A DNA stretch of 64,000 nucleotides. It comes from Morella rubra. Taxonomy: Eukaryota; Streptophyta; Magnoliopsida; Fagales; Myricaceae. Below, in pieces: positions 45,756 through 58,700 of the stretch. The notes under the pieces are model-generated. The model did not search any database. It was given only the letters and a program-made list of their open reading frames with translations, and was not told the DNA's origin. A program made the translations under genes and the position numbers. Position 1 is the first letter of the stretch. The number at the start of each line of letters is the position of its first letter. The DNA lies in the NCBI GenBank assembly GCA_003952965.2, contig CM025855.1, positions 28,526,824 through 28,590,823 of the forward strand, in the 5' to 3' direction.

Positions 45756-48700
45756 CTACTGTGGCTTGCCCTGAAGTGCTTGCACAATCTCCTCCGCTCT
45801 TGACTGAATGCCTTTCAAATATTCTGTAAGAACGCGCTGCTGGTAAGAACCTCCCTCCTGAGAGAGAGAGAGAGAGAGATGGATCTCATCAAAAAGAGAA
45901 AAGGAACAAAAAATCAGATAAATCTGAAATGACTCAAATCATCTTCTGGCTGCGATTCAAGTCGAAGGTGGGTCTCACAGTTCGTATCAAAGTCCGCTCA
46001 ATTCGTTTCTTAATGACAGCATAAAACTCCTCTGGGGATATCTCCCCTTTGCCAACCGTCATTCCATTAATTAAAAGCCTATTCCAGTCTTCCTCTGGAG
46101 CTGCCAACCCACATCAGGTCTATTAGTAATGGAGATCAGCAAAATTTTCTGTTCTCCAGGAACAGGAAACAGTCATCACTAACATGAGAACTTATGTACT
46201 TTCCAAGCATAATACATTAGCTGTAGCAGACACCTTTTATTATGGATTCAAGAAACTGTTCAGCCCTCAAAACTTCCTCTCCTGCACCAGAAACATCACT
46301 AGGGACTGGTAAGCATCAACTTATAGTGAAAGCAAATCACAAGGAAATGACAAAAAAGTTTATTCGGCAAAGTAAAATCAATAAATAGGTGTAATAAAAA
46401 AATGCTACATAGTTTTCCCTTTATTAATCCGGGTAAAGATGTCCACAGTGTTGTTTTTATTAAGTCATGGCAGCCCTGGCCACATCTAGCTTTACCTAAC
46501 CCCAGCCACTATTTAGGTGATATAGCTATTAGTGTGTTCCTTCACCACGAGATCAGACTGATTGCATATACATGACTTCAAGTATTAATGTGACACATAA
46601 ACACACAAGGGGTGATACCTTTCTTTGCATAACTACGTTTGGAGAGAGCTCTAGAAGCATAAAGTTGCAAAACCTTTTGCAACATAGCCTCCAATCCCGG
46701 CTTATCTACATCTTCTTTAGCCTGCAGATGAGCAATATATTTTATGTAACTAAATCAAATTAAGATCTCAAATAAGGACCAGCATCCAAACGATATTGCA
46801 AGAAAGTTTTGTCTAATATCGGAAAGGTGTATACAAAATACACTCATTACCTCATGTAACCTGAAATTAATGAATATTGATGGTCTTAACATTGTAATAT
46901 TGACTTCATAAACTTATCGCCACAACATACATACACAGGCATAGCTTTGAACATACAAAGAAAGACTGCACGGCTAATTTGAAACTCAAAACAGTAAGAT
47001 ATTGAGATCCTGCATGAAGAACAGCATGAACCCTTGTTCCATAAAATCTGGAAATTTTATTTGATGGAAAACATGCTTGTTTTCTAATCGTGGTTCTGAT
47101 GAAGTATAAACTGAGAAAAATGTAATCTGATAACAGTAGAACTAGCACAATTCGTGTCTGCAGCCAACAAAAGTTAATTCATGCAGGCAAAAAAAAAGAG
47201 AACAAGAAAGACTTACTTGCCGTAGCTGCGCATTAACCTCCGAAAGAAACCCTTCATCTAGTTGCCCTTCTAGTTCCCTTTGGTTTATCTCCTAGATACC
47301 AGAAGAGGGGACAATAAGTAGCATATATCATAATTGATGAAAACAATGACAGTCTACATTTCGCATTAGAAAAAATGTGAAATGTAGACAACTCTGTGTT
47401 TGCTTCCAGCAACACAGCTGTCCCAGCTGCTTCTTTGTTCTTAGTTGCTTCTTTCTTTCTATCCTTTCATTCATGACTACTTCCATTCATTTTTGTTCTC
47501 CTAAATAATAGTCAGTGTTAAAAAAAACACTACAATTATAAGATAGAGTTGTAAGGTAGGCAGAGCATCTATAAAATAGGAGCAGTCGTTTGCCAGCTTG
47601 GTCAATAAGAGCTATATCTTCAGCTTTCACTATAAGATGATATAAGGAGCACGTGCAAAGGGTATAGAAAGAAGACTTCTGGATGAATACACAGAAAGTG
47701 TCCAACTGAATAATGAAAACCCATGTGCATGGAGCAGAGAATTTTTACTTTCTCCATTAATTTCAGGGCCTTGGGGTCTCTGGGAGGCCAGATAACCTCT
47801 TCCACTTCATCAACCACCGGTTTTAATATCTCTTTGAGAACATCTGTGCTTGACTCTATTTTCTCCTGCAGCAGAAATATATGAATAAAAAACAGCGTTA
47901 CAACTATGTTTTTTGGCCGGGGGGGAGGGGGGGTGGGAGTAATATGAATAAAACAGACAGGAAAATCACTTAACGATGGGGAGAGAGAGAGAGAGGGAGA
48001 GACAAAAAGAAAGAAGGAGAAGTACATTAGTCTTGTGGACAAGGCAATCCACTATGCTCATCACAGATGTAGCCAATTCCTCATAATCTTTCTGCGTAAG
48101 GACAAAATAATGCCTCAGTGTTTCTTGCACAAAGAAGGGAACATAAAGAGGTAAAAAATCACAACATCATTAAATATTAGAATTAACTAAGTTGAAAGCA
48201 TGCTTTATCATCCTCTGATTTGCAGGTATCAGTTCTCGCTGCAAGGCGTATCCAAAAGCTCTCGTTGAAGGCAAGGACATTTTCAACAACAAGCTTCTGA
48301 AGCTGTTCAGAGAACAAAAAACAGCACTAATAAGTATACAGAAATAGGGTTTGCGGATAAATCAAAATAAAAGGAATTTGCAGTTTTAAGTGACTGGAGA
48401 GCCACATTTACTCATCCCAAATGTACCACAGACCCCATACTTCACAAGAATTTTGAAAACCAGCGTGTAGAAACATAGTGGAAAGAGTTTCCAGCCTGTT
48501 CATAGCATTAGAACCCCACATACATGACATGTCCCTATTTTGTGTGATGTGAAAGCACTGCCTTTTATGGTCTAATCTTGTTAGTCCTTTCGATACTCAC
48601 ACAAAGAAGTGCCTTCTAACAGCACTCACAAGACAAATAGTAATTTGTAATCTTACCATGATACTAGGAGAACAGCAAACCAAAAGCGAAGTTAAATTAA

Positions 48701-49606
48701 ATTGATCCAATAAGAGAAGTTTTACCTAAACAGAAGAGAGCAAAAGAAAAGAATTTGCACCGTCTTCTAAATTTGCAACAACAACGCCACATACTTACTT
48801 CATTTGGATTTGCATCCCTCAGTGTATCTATCAGCCTATCCACTTCAACGGTCTTTTTGAAAGCTTCTTCAGCATCTCGACTGGCTGCATAGATCAAATT
48901 TCTCCTGTTTTATTAGATGCAAGCACGCAATTTTACTACCAATAGCTCCTTCGATCACATAAAGTATCATAGAAGGTTATACCCGTAAAAGTTGAAAAAA
49001 TCCTTCTAGCATAGACAAATAGAACTGAACCATATGTTATGGCTTTGATGTCTACTCCCATCCCGTTTTACTGTTTAGTTCTTTAAAATTACAACACACA
49101 CCGAGTGAGCTCCTCAAACAACTAAATATATTTCAGATCATAAAAAAATAAAAATTACCTCCTCTTCCAATGGATTAAAGTGGTAGAGGAAAACGGCTTA
49201 CACCAAAGCAATTTAAAAACACCGACCTTCCAACTTGGGAACAAAGAACTCTGTACCACAGAGCAATAGAACATTAGTTAGACAACTAAAAAATAAAGAA
49301 AGGAAGAATAAAAGACGATAAAGAACAAAAAAAAAAATTGACGCCATCCAGCAAATCTAAAATCTAAAAAGTTCATCACTTCTCATTCTTTCTTCTCAAT
49401 TTTCTCAGCAACCAAACGGCGCAATGAGGAAAGAGCGCCGTTTAGGATCCTAAATTCAGGGAATACACAGAAATTTCCCTGAAACAAAATGCATATGAAA
49501 GAGTGACAAAAAGGAGTATGAGCACCTGGTTACAGTCGGAATGCGAAGGGGAAGAGAAGCAAAGAAGGGCTGGTGGGGATGCTGACGTGGCCAAGAATGC
49601 AGCCAT
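45756..49606 (-). CDS. Uncharacterised, probably plastid-targeted protein (5' exons uncertain)
   Basis: Ten 3' exons join cleanly: 49250-49227, 48884-48799, 48302-48204, 48091-48026, 47865-47749, 47291-47217, 46721-46619, 46281-46234, 46100-45979 and 45857-45756, ending QALQGKPQ. The likely first exon, 49606-49526, begins MAAFLATSASPPALLCFSS, a Ser/Ala-rich chloroplast transit-like start. A middle piece from 49478 (GNFCVFPEFRILNG...) may follow, but its join to exon 1 needs a 47-base intron and its donor is unclear. The 24-base micro-exon 49250-49227 (FFVPKLE) is inferred from splice sites and frame. The intron after 48204 appears to use a GC donor. The total is about 325 aa: mostly helical and charged (TVEVDRLIDTLRDANPNE, VVDEVEEVIWPPRDPKALKLM, NRLLINGMTVGKGEISPEEF), with no membrane span or catalytic motif. 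I do not recognise the family. The gene is sure; function is unknown. Confidence 0.75.
45858..45879. repeat. GA/CT microsatellite at the last acceptor of the plastid-protein gene
   Basis: About 10 GA units directly precede, in transcript sense, the acceptor of the final exon 45857-45756, reading (CU)n then CAG. It doubles as the polypyrimidine tract. Confidence 0.85.
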
Positions 49607-51220
49607 CTGGAATAGCCACTGTGCAAGAGGTAGTACAGTCTGCCGGTGGCGGGAGAGAGGCCACCAAAAGAGTACGTAAGGACCGTTCAAGTTTTCCAAC
49701 CAAATCTTCTTCACTCAGTCTCACCTTTTGCTATTGTTTTTGTTTTTGGGTATAAACCTTTTGCTATTTCGCAAAGGCGAAAGATATCGAATTGATTTAG
49801 ATAGGCTTTGGGCCTAAAAGCCCGAGCAATATTTTAAATTGGGCTAACGGGCCTCGTTAGTCTAGCTTGGGCTTTTATGTTATCCAATTCACGGGACCAG
49901 CTCAAACTCCTATTCTATTACGTTTCTAATTATTATTTTTTATTTGATCAATTATATGTACCACCTAATCTCGTATCATTGGCCTGTCACACTCGTCATG
50001 AACCACCTTCGATGTCATGCTTTTAGATCCAACGTTATTGAGAGCCTTCTTCAAAATCAAAGGTTGGACTTGACGGAATAGCCACATAGGACTAACCTCG
50101 TTCTGCAGAGCTTAGAAAAATATATATATAAAAAAAAAAAAGCCTCGTTCTGCATAGCATTATCAATGTTCAGCAGCCAACTTAGCTTCCATGGCAAACA
50201 AGACGCATGTGGTTTACCTGTCAGAAAGGGCCATCAGTTACTTGACTCGTTGGGCATTGCAGCAAGGCAGCTTTCAGCAGCAGATATATATCGTATTCAC
50301 CAGATCTCAACCTGTAATTCTTTTGACAAGCGATCCCACGACTGTGTCTGATGCCACGGGCTGTTTGTTCGTTACCTGCAGAAACAGAGCACACTGAAAT
50401 GGTCTTTCTCAAACAGACCCATCACCCACCCACCGACCCACTTGAGCATAACATAAAAAGAAGTGGTCTGATTCAGATATGCATGATTCTGAACAGCTTG
50501 CTTTGCGAGGCTTCATCATTACTTTTGTCCACGAAAACGGACGTAACTTTTTCCCCCAATCCCCCATCCATGTGATAAGTATTGGAACTATACAAAAATA
50601 CGCACTAAACAATTAAAAGTGCGTGATTCCTTTCTTATCTGCTTAGTTCTCTGATCCCGACAACTTGCAGATCTTTCTATATTTGTTTTCCGGGCTTTAT
50701 GATTCCCTAAAGATCACCCATATCCTGGAGTCAGAAAAAGTGTTTTTTGTCCTCTAGTGCTGGCCGATTTCCACTGGGTCAGATCGCCTCAACTTTCCCG
50801 CTTTCCCATTTGGTGACTGTAAGTTCGGAGGGAGAGAGAAACAAAAAAATAGGGAAAAAAACAGGACAATTTGATGGCACGTAACATCATCTTTTTTTAA
50901 TTTGGAACGTGGGTCATAACTCTTCACCAAGATTTCGGCAATGCAGCAATGTTGGACTCACTATTCCTCCCTCTGCTGTAGCCCAGACCTAAACGAGGCA
51001 CTATTCATCTGAAGTTTCAAGAGTGGGAACCGCAAATTTGACTAGAAAGTAGTAGCCTCCCCCAGATTTCAAAGCTCCATTTGGTTGTTCTTGACAATGG
51101 TTTCAAGTATCTCAAGGAATTACGTCCTTTTCACACCCGAGAGAAAGCAAATAACAATGATCATATGGTTTGATCAAGCAGGGGCCAGAATCTATTGAAC
51201 CGCCCTGTGATTTGTAGTTT

Positions 51221-51433
51221 ATGTTTAGTTTAGATATCAAAACAATTTTTTGTATTTGTATTTTTTTAAAAATAATATAAATTTTTTTAGAATCGATGAA
51301 AAGTGTGTTAAAATTTGTTAAAATTTATAAAAAATTATTAAAATCGATGAAAAGTTATTAAAATTATTAAAATTGATAAAAAAAAATAAGTGTGAAAAGT
51401 ATTTTAAAATATTTTAAAATACTGTCTAAACAT
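51221..51433. mobile_element. Candidate MITE (AT-rich, short inverted ends)
   Basis: About 213 bases are bounded by ATGTTTAG on the left and its inverse CTAAACAT at about 51426-51433 on the right, with further imperfect pairing inward. The interior is extremely AT-rich, with repeated TTAAAAT and ATCGATGAAAAG words, unlike the flanks. No coding capacity. Target-site duplication was not established, so this is a candidate only. Confidence 0.4.
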
Positions 51434-52557
51434 AGCAGTAATCTCCTCCAATTTTTAATGGTCAGATTGTTTGCTGCAGCCTGCAAGACAGCAACGTTGA
51501 GAACCTTGATTGACCTAAACCTCCAATACTATTATGGAGTAGTGCGCTTGCTTGTTTTAATTGAAAATTGTGTCCTTAACCCATTTGCCTCTGCTGCAGG
51601 GACGAAGCAGCAGGGCCAGGCTGGAAGGTGGAGCCGAATGCAATAAAAAAGATTGGGGACCAGTACCATCATTCAGAGCAAACCCCAAATTGCATAGCCT
51701 AGAAAAAAGGAAAAAAAAAATAAAACCCAATCGCATAGAATTACCTACGTCCACTAGTTTTTAACACGCCAAAGACACCGAAAAAGATAATAATTTTCAG
51801 TCAAGAATGTAGAGAGTAAATATGCCAACTTATTCAAATTTCTTGAATTTGCAAATAGATTGGGGCGAGCATGGTTAGGTCAACTGTCAACCTCTCTTCT
51901 TCAAGTCTAAGAGTACGGATACCATAAAAGGTCATAGGGTACCATCTTTTCGACGGATTGAAACGGTGAGGGCCGTGGTAGAATTTCTATATTTGTGTAG
52001 AAATTTAGAACATTAAACTTCAAGTCAAAACTCAGGAATAGCAAACCTTGCTAATTAGCTGCAGCCACGTATGTTGTGGCAAAAATATATGGTTGCTTGC
52101 AGAGCATTACAGCAATTCTATAATGATCGAGTTTATTATTTCAAGAAATCTAAAATTCTGTTGCAAGTGATAACGTGTGACGCAGAATAATAACACGGTT
52201 GAGGAAGTCAACGAGTGAAGGTGCCGCCCCCTACGAGTTTCATCATAATTGGTTGCGGGCAGATACAACCAAATTCAATTTGCAGACATGTAAAAAAGGA
52301 TATAGAAAATGATTGAACCATAACAACATGATGCATCTTCATAAGGAAATAGCATCAACCAATCCCTAGCTAGTCTCCATAAGCTGTAACTGGTCGATCA
52401 GAAAAATGAAAGTAGGCAGAAAAATGTTTGCCATGCCTCCAACTTCAGACGTACTATTACTCGGAAGGAACGATAGTGATAGCTCTAGTCATAGAATTAT
52501 AGCCGAGGAAGCCAAGTTGTTGCGTCCCTTTATTCAAAGAAAAGGACATGCAAACTG

Positions 52558-52559
<2 letters not shown>

Positions 52560-52594
<35 letters not shown>
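52560..52594. repeat. GA microsatellite plus G-run in BBX leader
   Basis: About 13 GA units are followed by about 8 G, roughly 210 bases upstream of the BBX ATG at 52804. It may fall within the 5' UTR. Confidence 0.85.
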
Positions 52595-52595
<1 letters not shown>

Positions 52596-52803
52596 ATATG
52601 GCCTATTGCATGTATCCAGAGCTTTCTTAAATTCAGGATTAGGAAGAGTAAAGGCCTCTGAGCTGCTATCCCTGCCCCCTGGCCCCAACACCCAATTGCC
52701 CATAATACTTTGTCTTCCCCCCGGCGGGTCTTTTTTTTTCCCCCTCTACGAGTCAAGAGTTCTGTGAAGAAAGAGTGAGAGAAGAAGAGTTGCTAGAAAG
52801 AAA

Positions 52804-53911
52804 ATGAAGATCCAGTGCGACGTGTGCAGCAAAGGGAACGCCACTGTTTTCTGCCCTGCAGATGAAGCTGCTCTTTGTGATGCGTGTGATAACAGCATCC
52901 ATCACGCAAACAAGCTTGCCGGAAAACACGCACGCTTCTCGCTGATCCATCCCTCTTACAAAGAATTCCCTCTTTGTGATATCTGTCAGGTGCTCGTTCT
53001 TCATTTCTTTCCCAACCAATAAGCTAGCCGTAAAGAACAAAAGTCTCTTAGTTGTTTTTCCTTGCAAATATATATACAATTGAAATACGAAGCTGATGGT
53101 ATTAGTTGGTTGTCTTTGCAGGAGAGGCGTGCCTTTTTCTTCTGCAAAGAAGATAGAACAATTCTTTGCAGAGAATGTGACCTCTCAATCCACAAAAGCA
53201 ATGAACATACCCAGAATCACAATAGGTTTCTTCTCACAGGTGTTAAGCTCCATGCCTCCTCTTCTTCGCACCCAACCTCATCGTCCTCTAATGGCTCTGA
53301 AGCAACCATTGATGCTGAGAATAGACGCCCCCAGGCAGCATCAAACAGATCAAACACAGTTTCTCCATCCAGTGGGAAGACAAATCTACCAGCTTACAAG
53401 GCTGTGGAAAACCAGATTACTGACACGCTTTCTGTTGCAACCAGCAGCATATCGGAGTATCTGATGGAAACCTTGCCGGGTTGGCACGTTGAAGACTTTC
53501 TTGATCCTGCTAACATTGGTTTCTGTAAGGTTTGCAGTACACCTTACGCATGTCAAGAGTAGCACTTTTTTTTTTTTCGTTTTATAGTTTTTTTTTTATT
53601 TCCAAACTCGTCGAGTTAATGTGCTGATTTTTGTTTCTTTATTGGTGCAGACCTATGATGATGCCCTCCCATTTGAGGATCAAGATCTTGAGAGATATAC
53701 GAGTTTTTTACCATCAGAAGATTTGGCAATCTGGGTTCCTCAATTTTCACCTCAATTTCCTGTCTCTCTTCCCCAGACTGATTTTCTGACTGGAGTCGAG
53801 GAATCAGCAAAGAGAACTAATGTGAAAGCGAGCAGCCGGAAATGGATTGACGATGGTTTCACCGTACCTCAAGGCGGCCCTCCATCTCTCAAGAAATCTA
53901 GACACTTTTAA
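52804..53911 (+). CDS. BBX21: B-box zinc-finger protein, BBX21/BBX20 (STH2) type
   Basis: Three exons, 52804-52989, 53122-53529 and 53651-53911, join in phase 0 to give 284 aa. B-box 1 is at about residues 5-42 (CDVC, CPADEAALCDACD, then HHANKLAGKH). B-box 2 is at about 58-97 (CDIC, then FFCKEDRTILCRECD, then HKSNEHTQNHNRF), followed by LLTGVKL. A Ser-rich linker leads to the conserved ISEYLMETLPGWHVEDFLD block at about 172-190, then near the end IWVPQ, WIDDGFTVPQ and a basic LKKSR. There is no CCT domain, so it is a two-B-box class IV member. BBX20-22 proteins act with HY5 to promote light-driven seedling development and anthocyanin synthesis, and are degraded through COP1. The C-terminal FTVPQ...KKSR arrangement is most like BBX21. 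Intron 1 falls just before the second B-box's ERRAFFF. All zinc ligands are present. Confidence 0.94.
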
Positions 53912-54854
53912 GCAGACTTTTGCATTAGGAGTTTCTTTTTATCCAAGTTCCATCTGTTTCTGATCTGTAGATCATCTTCTGTGTGTGGTTCAGTCAGCGG
54001 TAAGTTTTTGTAAATTGCAAACGTCTTGTTCTAGTAGAAACAGCCAGATTGAGTTGTTCCGTACCGGAAGCTTGGACTATCCTATTTCTGCTTCTTCTTC
54101 TTCTTCTTCTTTTTTGAAATAATCAAATATAAGCGCTCTTTTGAGGAAACAAAAAATAAAACAGCTTGAATAGTCAACAACTTGCTATAAAATTCTAAAC
54201 TTATGACAAGGACATCTGAGCCCTACACACTTAGATCAGCGAAAAGTTGGGAAACAGGAACACGTGCAACGAGACAGAGAGAAACATGAAGAGACAAGAA
54301 CCAAACTGATTTCGGAAGACAAAAACTCCAGAAAGGTTGACAGGCTAACAGCGTAGTGGGAAGGTTAGTGGAAAGTGCGCCAACAATTGTGAAGGGACAG
54401 TACGGAAACTCTTATACATCGCCACACATTCGACGGAATCCATACGATTCAACGTTAATATGTCCAGAATTCAACATTCGGTAGCGACATTCTTTTGGTG
54501 GGTTTGTTTTTTTGGCTTTTCTTGAGCAAACTATTCATAAATCTCGAAGTTACGTTAAGAATCACATTGAGAAATATCTGGCGGATAATATTCAGTAGGG
54601 ATATTGCCTCTCCAGTTAGATGTCCGATCCCACTTAGCTAGGGGCAATTTATCACTACTCCAATTGTGAGCATACAGCAACTGATTCCCGATATCATTCC
54701 GATTCAGCTCAATGCCTCATAAACTCAACTTTAGGCAAAAAGAAAAGAAAATGGCAAACTTCAACCTATTGTGAAGCAAAGGCCAGTGGAAGAGAATTTT
54801 TTTTTGACGCAACACAGACAACTTGGAAAAAAAGAATATATATGTATGCCTTTT

Positions 54855-54895
<41 letters not shown>

Positions 54896-55705
54896 TTAGC
54901 TCCAAACCAAACCCATAGATGGATTTTCCCCGGGAACACTTCAAACTAAAAAAGTGCGATATCTAATTAGCTTCAATAGTATCCCTCGTGCATCCATCTT
55001 TTTAACCTGTCGATTCCCATAAAATCAGGATAAAGAATAGGTCATGTTTAAGCAACTAAGCAACATAAGTACATTGGGGGAGCGGGGGAGAAAAAAGGCT
55101 TTTTATGGAAACCGACACTGTTTATATATACAAGTTGAGTTGACGAGTTTCGAAAAGATATCACCATCCCGCTCGCTAAAATACAAAGCAAGATCCTGCA
55201 TATAAAACTTTAAATTTACCGTTCTCATCCCTCTTTTTTCTTTCTTTTCAACTGTTCTCCCCCTCTTATTTTACATCTTCAAGAGGACGGATACAGCAAC
55301 AAGATATGCATATACCTATTGGATAGTTACAAACAGGCAAACTAATAAAAGAATCTCACCGCTCTTGCACCGAAAATAGCAACATACTAACGATGACAAA
55401 CCTGCGAATGAATAATACAGTCAAAACAAGCAAGTTAAAACTACTGGGTGTGCTGTTCGAAGAAATTAATATGATATATACCATATCTAGCATGAAGGGC
55501 AGATCTAAGTCATTTCTTGGGGACAGAATTAGAGAAGAATGACAAATCCCTTGTTTACAATTAATTTCTGATTGCTTTTGCTTAATCATTAAAATGAAAC
55601 AGTTTCCATGAAAATGACATTAATTTATCCACTTATCAGGATTTATGACATAAGAAGAAGAAATTCTTTGAGCTACCTTCATTTGGAGGGTTGAAAAGAG
55701 CTGTG
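53912..55705. other. Convergent intergenic region
   Basis: It holds the 3' ends of the BBX gene (+) and the kinesin gene (-). It contains a TTC repeat near 54090-54110 and an AT dinucleotide run at about 54861-54892. No coding exon or RNA gene was supported. Confidence 0.55.
54861..54892. repeat. AT dinucleotide microsatellite
   Basis: About 16 AT units follow a T-run of about 10 in the convergent intergenic region. Confidence 0.9.
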
Positions 55706-58700
55706 TCAAGAAGTAAATGCAAAAAGCCTATCCGCAATGTTTGTGCGACAAAGGGGACACTCAGAACATGCAAGCGAACAAGATTTACACACTGCAAAAC
55801 AGGTACACCAGAGGTTACTACAAAAAATGGCAAGCTTTTTTTTTTTTCCCCGCCCTGCTGGGGGAGAGGTGGACTTGGGTTAGGCTCAAATGACTCACAA
55901 CAAAAGTGGCGACAGGGGAGAAGAATTGCTGCTGTGGGTGATTCAAAACACACTTTACATATATGGGAATTGGCATCTCCATTTCCCAGGTACAGGAGCT
56001 CTTTTTCCTTCATCTCTTGCATTCGTGCCTGAAAACATCAAAGGGTCCATAGCATAATCTCACTAAGAAGGCTGTAAATGTTAAGAAAACTTATGGTCCA
56101 AAGCTTCTTTCAGGAAGATCAAGTAATTTGCAACTTTGGAAGATTTAACTTTGACAGGCTCCACTAGAAGAAACTCCGGAGACTTTATCAACTTACGAAT
56201 TTCATTAGAAATGATTACTCGGATTGATGAGTGTGAAAATCAAATACTGTGTCAAGGCTAAGTTAATAAGCCTAGTGTGTGGCTACTCTCACAGTGCTGA
56301 CTTGAAGATGTCACAGCATAGAATGAGGGTAGGGCATGACTTTACAAGATACAAGTATTTTCAGCAGCAAACGTAATATAGAGAAAAACAAATTACCCAA
56401 CGAAGTAGATTTTCAGGATTGATTTCTCAGAAGCAAATTGTGAGGGGATGAAGAAAATTTGTACAGTAATATCATCAGGTTAAGACAGAACAGTGTTACC
56501 TTCAGGCGAACAACCAGGGGTTCTTCCTTTGGAATTTCATCAGCTGGATTAGAAACATCCAAAACATCTCTCTCTTTAAATACAGTATCACCTTGGGTTT
56601 CATTAGTTTTCAGATCATTAATAAATTCTGCTCCATCACCACGCCTCTCATCAGTGTTCAACTCGCAGATAGCTCCCCCATCTTTCTTCAACTTAGCAAC
56701 AAGCACCCACATGTTTGCTAAATCGTTTTCCAAAGCCTCCTCCCTTTTCTTCGCCTCTTCAATCGTTTTCCTACATTCATCTTCAATAAATTCCTTTTGC
56801 GCTAAGGCAGCCTCAAGCGCTACCTCCCTTTGTTTCCTTGCCTGCAGTTCCATCTTAAGATCCTCTGGATCAAGATTCCATGACTCAAAGTCGTCACATA
56901 CTGCTCCAGAAATGTCATGAGAACGCCCAGATAGCCGGCCCTTCCTTCCCGGTCTGTTTCCATCACTGAACTTGCGGTTGACACTGTTTACCACTTGCAT
57001 AGTGGCATTTCTTGAATGAAGCAACTCTCGAGCAGCCAACAACTCTTTTTCTAGTTTTGCATTCTGCAATGAGAGCTTTGTAACTTCACCAGCCAAATTC
57101 TTCAGCTCTACAGCAGCAGCAGAGGCGAGTTCTTTTGCATAAGAAGCTTCTTCAGCCAATTTCTGGTTCTGGACACGTAAGCCACTGTTCTCCTCTGAAA
57201 GTTGAACATGTACCAGCTTAACTTTCTCATTCTCAGTTTCCTGTTCAATCAAATAAAGGCAAGAATGAGTTCCAAAAGTGGTAGTCCTAACCAAAATGTA
57301 AGAGTGACAAATAAAGAAAGTGTTCTCAAGTAAACCTGCAGAAAACTTCTAATCAATAAGAGTTGGCTTAAAATTAGGAAGTATCTTAAATTTCAAGTCC
57401 ATCCACCGATTTTTTCATACAGATTCTATAAATTAGGTTAAAAAAGATAATAACATGCATGAGAGAATTTTACCATACTACCCCATGACACTGTATATCA
57501 ATAGAAATAGACTGAGATATGAGCGAAAATACATTGCAGCAAAATACTTCGACACATTCCAACCCATCAACAGCCAAATCCTCTGAATAAATAAAGCTAT
57601 TCTGATTCGAAAGTAAGAAATGTCGATAATGACCTGCGTCTGAATTTTCTTTTTCAACGCATCAACATATTCTTCAGATACACACTGTTCCAAAGATATT
57701 GATGATTTATCACCCGTGAGTGAGGCCAAATGCTGCTCAATCATATTCACTTTTTCTTGCAAATCCTTGTTCTCTGTACACTGAAAATAACCAGATAATT
57801 GACTTTAAAAACTAAAACTTTAAACAAAGAGGAAAAAGAGTCAGAGCAGTCAAGATCTTTATTGTCAAAAGGGGTTAGCAGCATCTAAAACAAAGGAAAA
57901 GAAAGCTGCAATAGTTCGGATGAATTCAAAAGTAGTTAACCAAAATAACCAAAAAGTAACAGTCATGTTCTGACCTTATTCTGCAGCTGCTCCTGGAGGA
58001 TACGATTGTCTGCTGATTTTAGCTGCAGGATCATACAAAAACCATCATAAGCAAACGATAGTAAAGAAATATTGTGCTTAATAAGATCCCATTGACACAC
58101 TCATGACATTATGTGATAAACAGAAGACTCATACCCACTGGAATCACATAAGCAACTTTTAAACAAGTGTTGGAATTAAAGAGCAGTTTTTGATGTGCTA
58201 AAACACACTACAAAGTGGCCTAAAGACTAACCTCCAGTTCAAAACCCTTCTCGTTGCACTGGGTCATCAATCTCATAACCGTCTGTCACAACACCAAAGG
58301 AATTACATAAAATTTGCTATCTCGGAGGAATAAAAAAATACCTAGAAAATGTACATGTAGAACAAAAGAGCATTTCAGAGTTGAGATTTACCTGCTGCAT
58401 TTCAACAAATGAGGCATTTGCAATTGAAGCCTCACCACTCTCAATAATACGCTGCTCTAAGACGCTCATTTGCCTCCTCTTTTCTTGGATCTCACGTTCC
58501 AAGTTCTGAATCTGTATCAAAGAAAGAACATGCTTTATCAGGGTGTTTAGGGAAAAGAAAATATGCTCTTAGATGCCTAAATGCAAAGAAATTGGACAGA
58601 TTACATCTTGTTTTCATCAATTAATCCTAGAGAGCAAAAGAATGTGTATATTGAGGTGATAAAAAAGAAGCAAAGCAAACCAGGCAGCTTCTTGGACATT

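Larger units (their letters stand above)
49607..52803. other. Divergent intergenic region
   Basis: About 3.2 kb separates the divergently read plastid-protein gene (-) and the BBX gene (+), so both promoters lie here. It contains a MITE-like AT-rich block at 51221-51433 and a GA microsatellite with a G-run at about 52560-52594, which probably lies in the BBX leader. Open frames around 50166-50575 show no known domain. Confidence 0.5.

Noticed and set aside
50166-50575. Overlapping small + strand frames upstream of the BBX gene
   Set aside because: No domain, no splice-consistent extension, several frames open at once.
56459-56920. 153-codon + strand frame in the kinesin gene
   Set aside because: Antisense shadow of the 247-codon coiled-coil exon.
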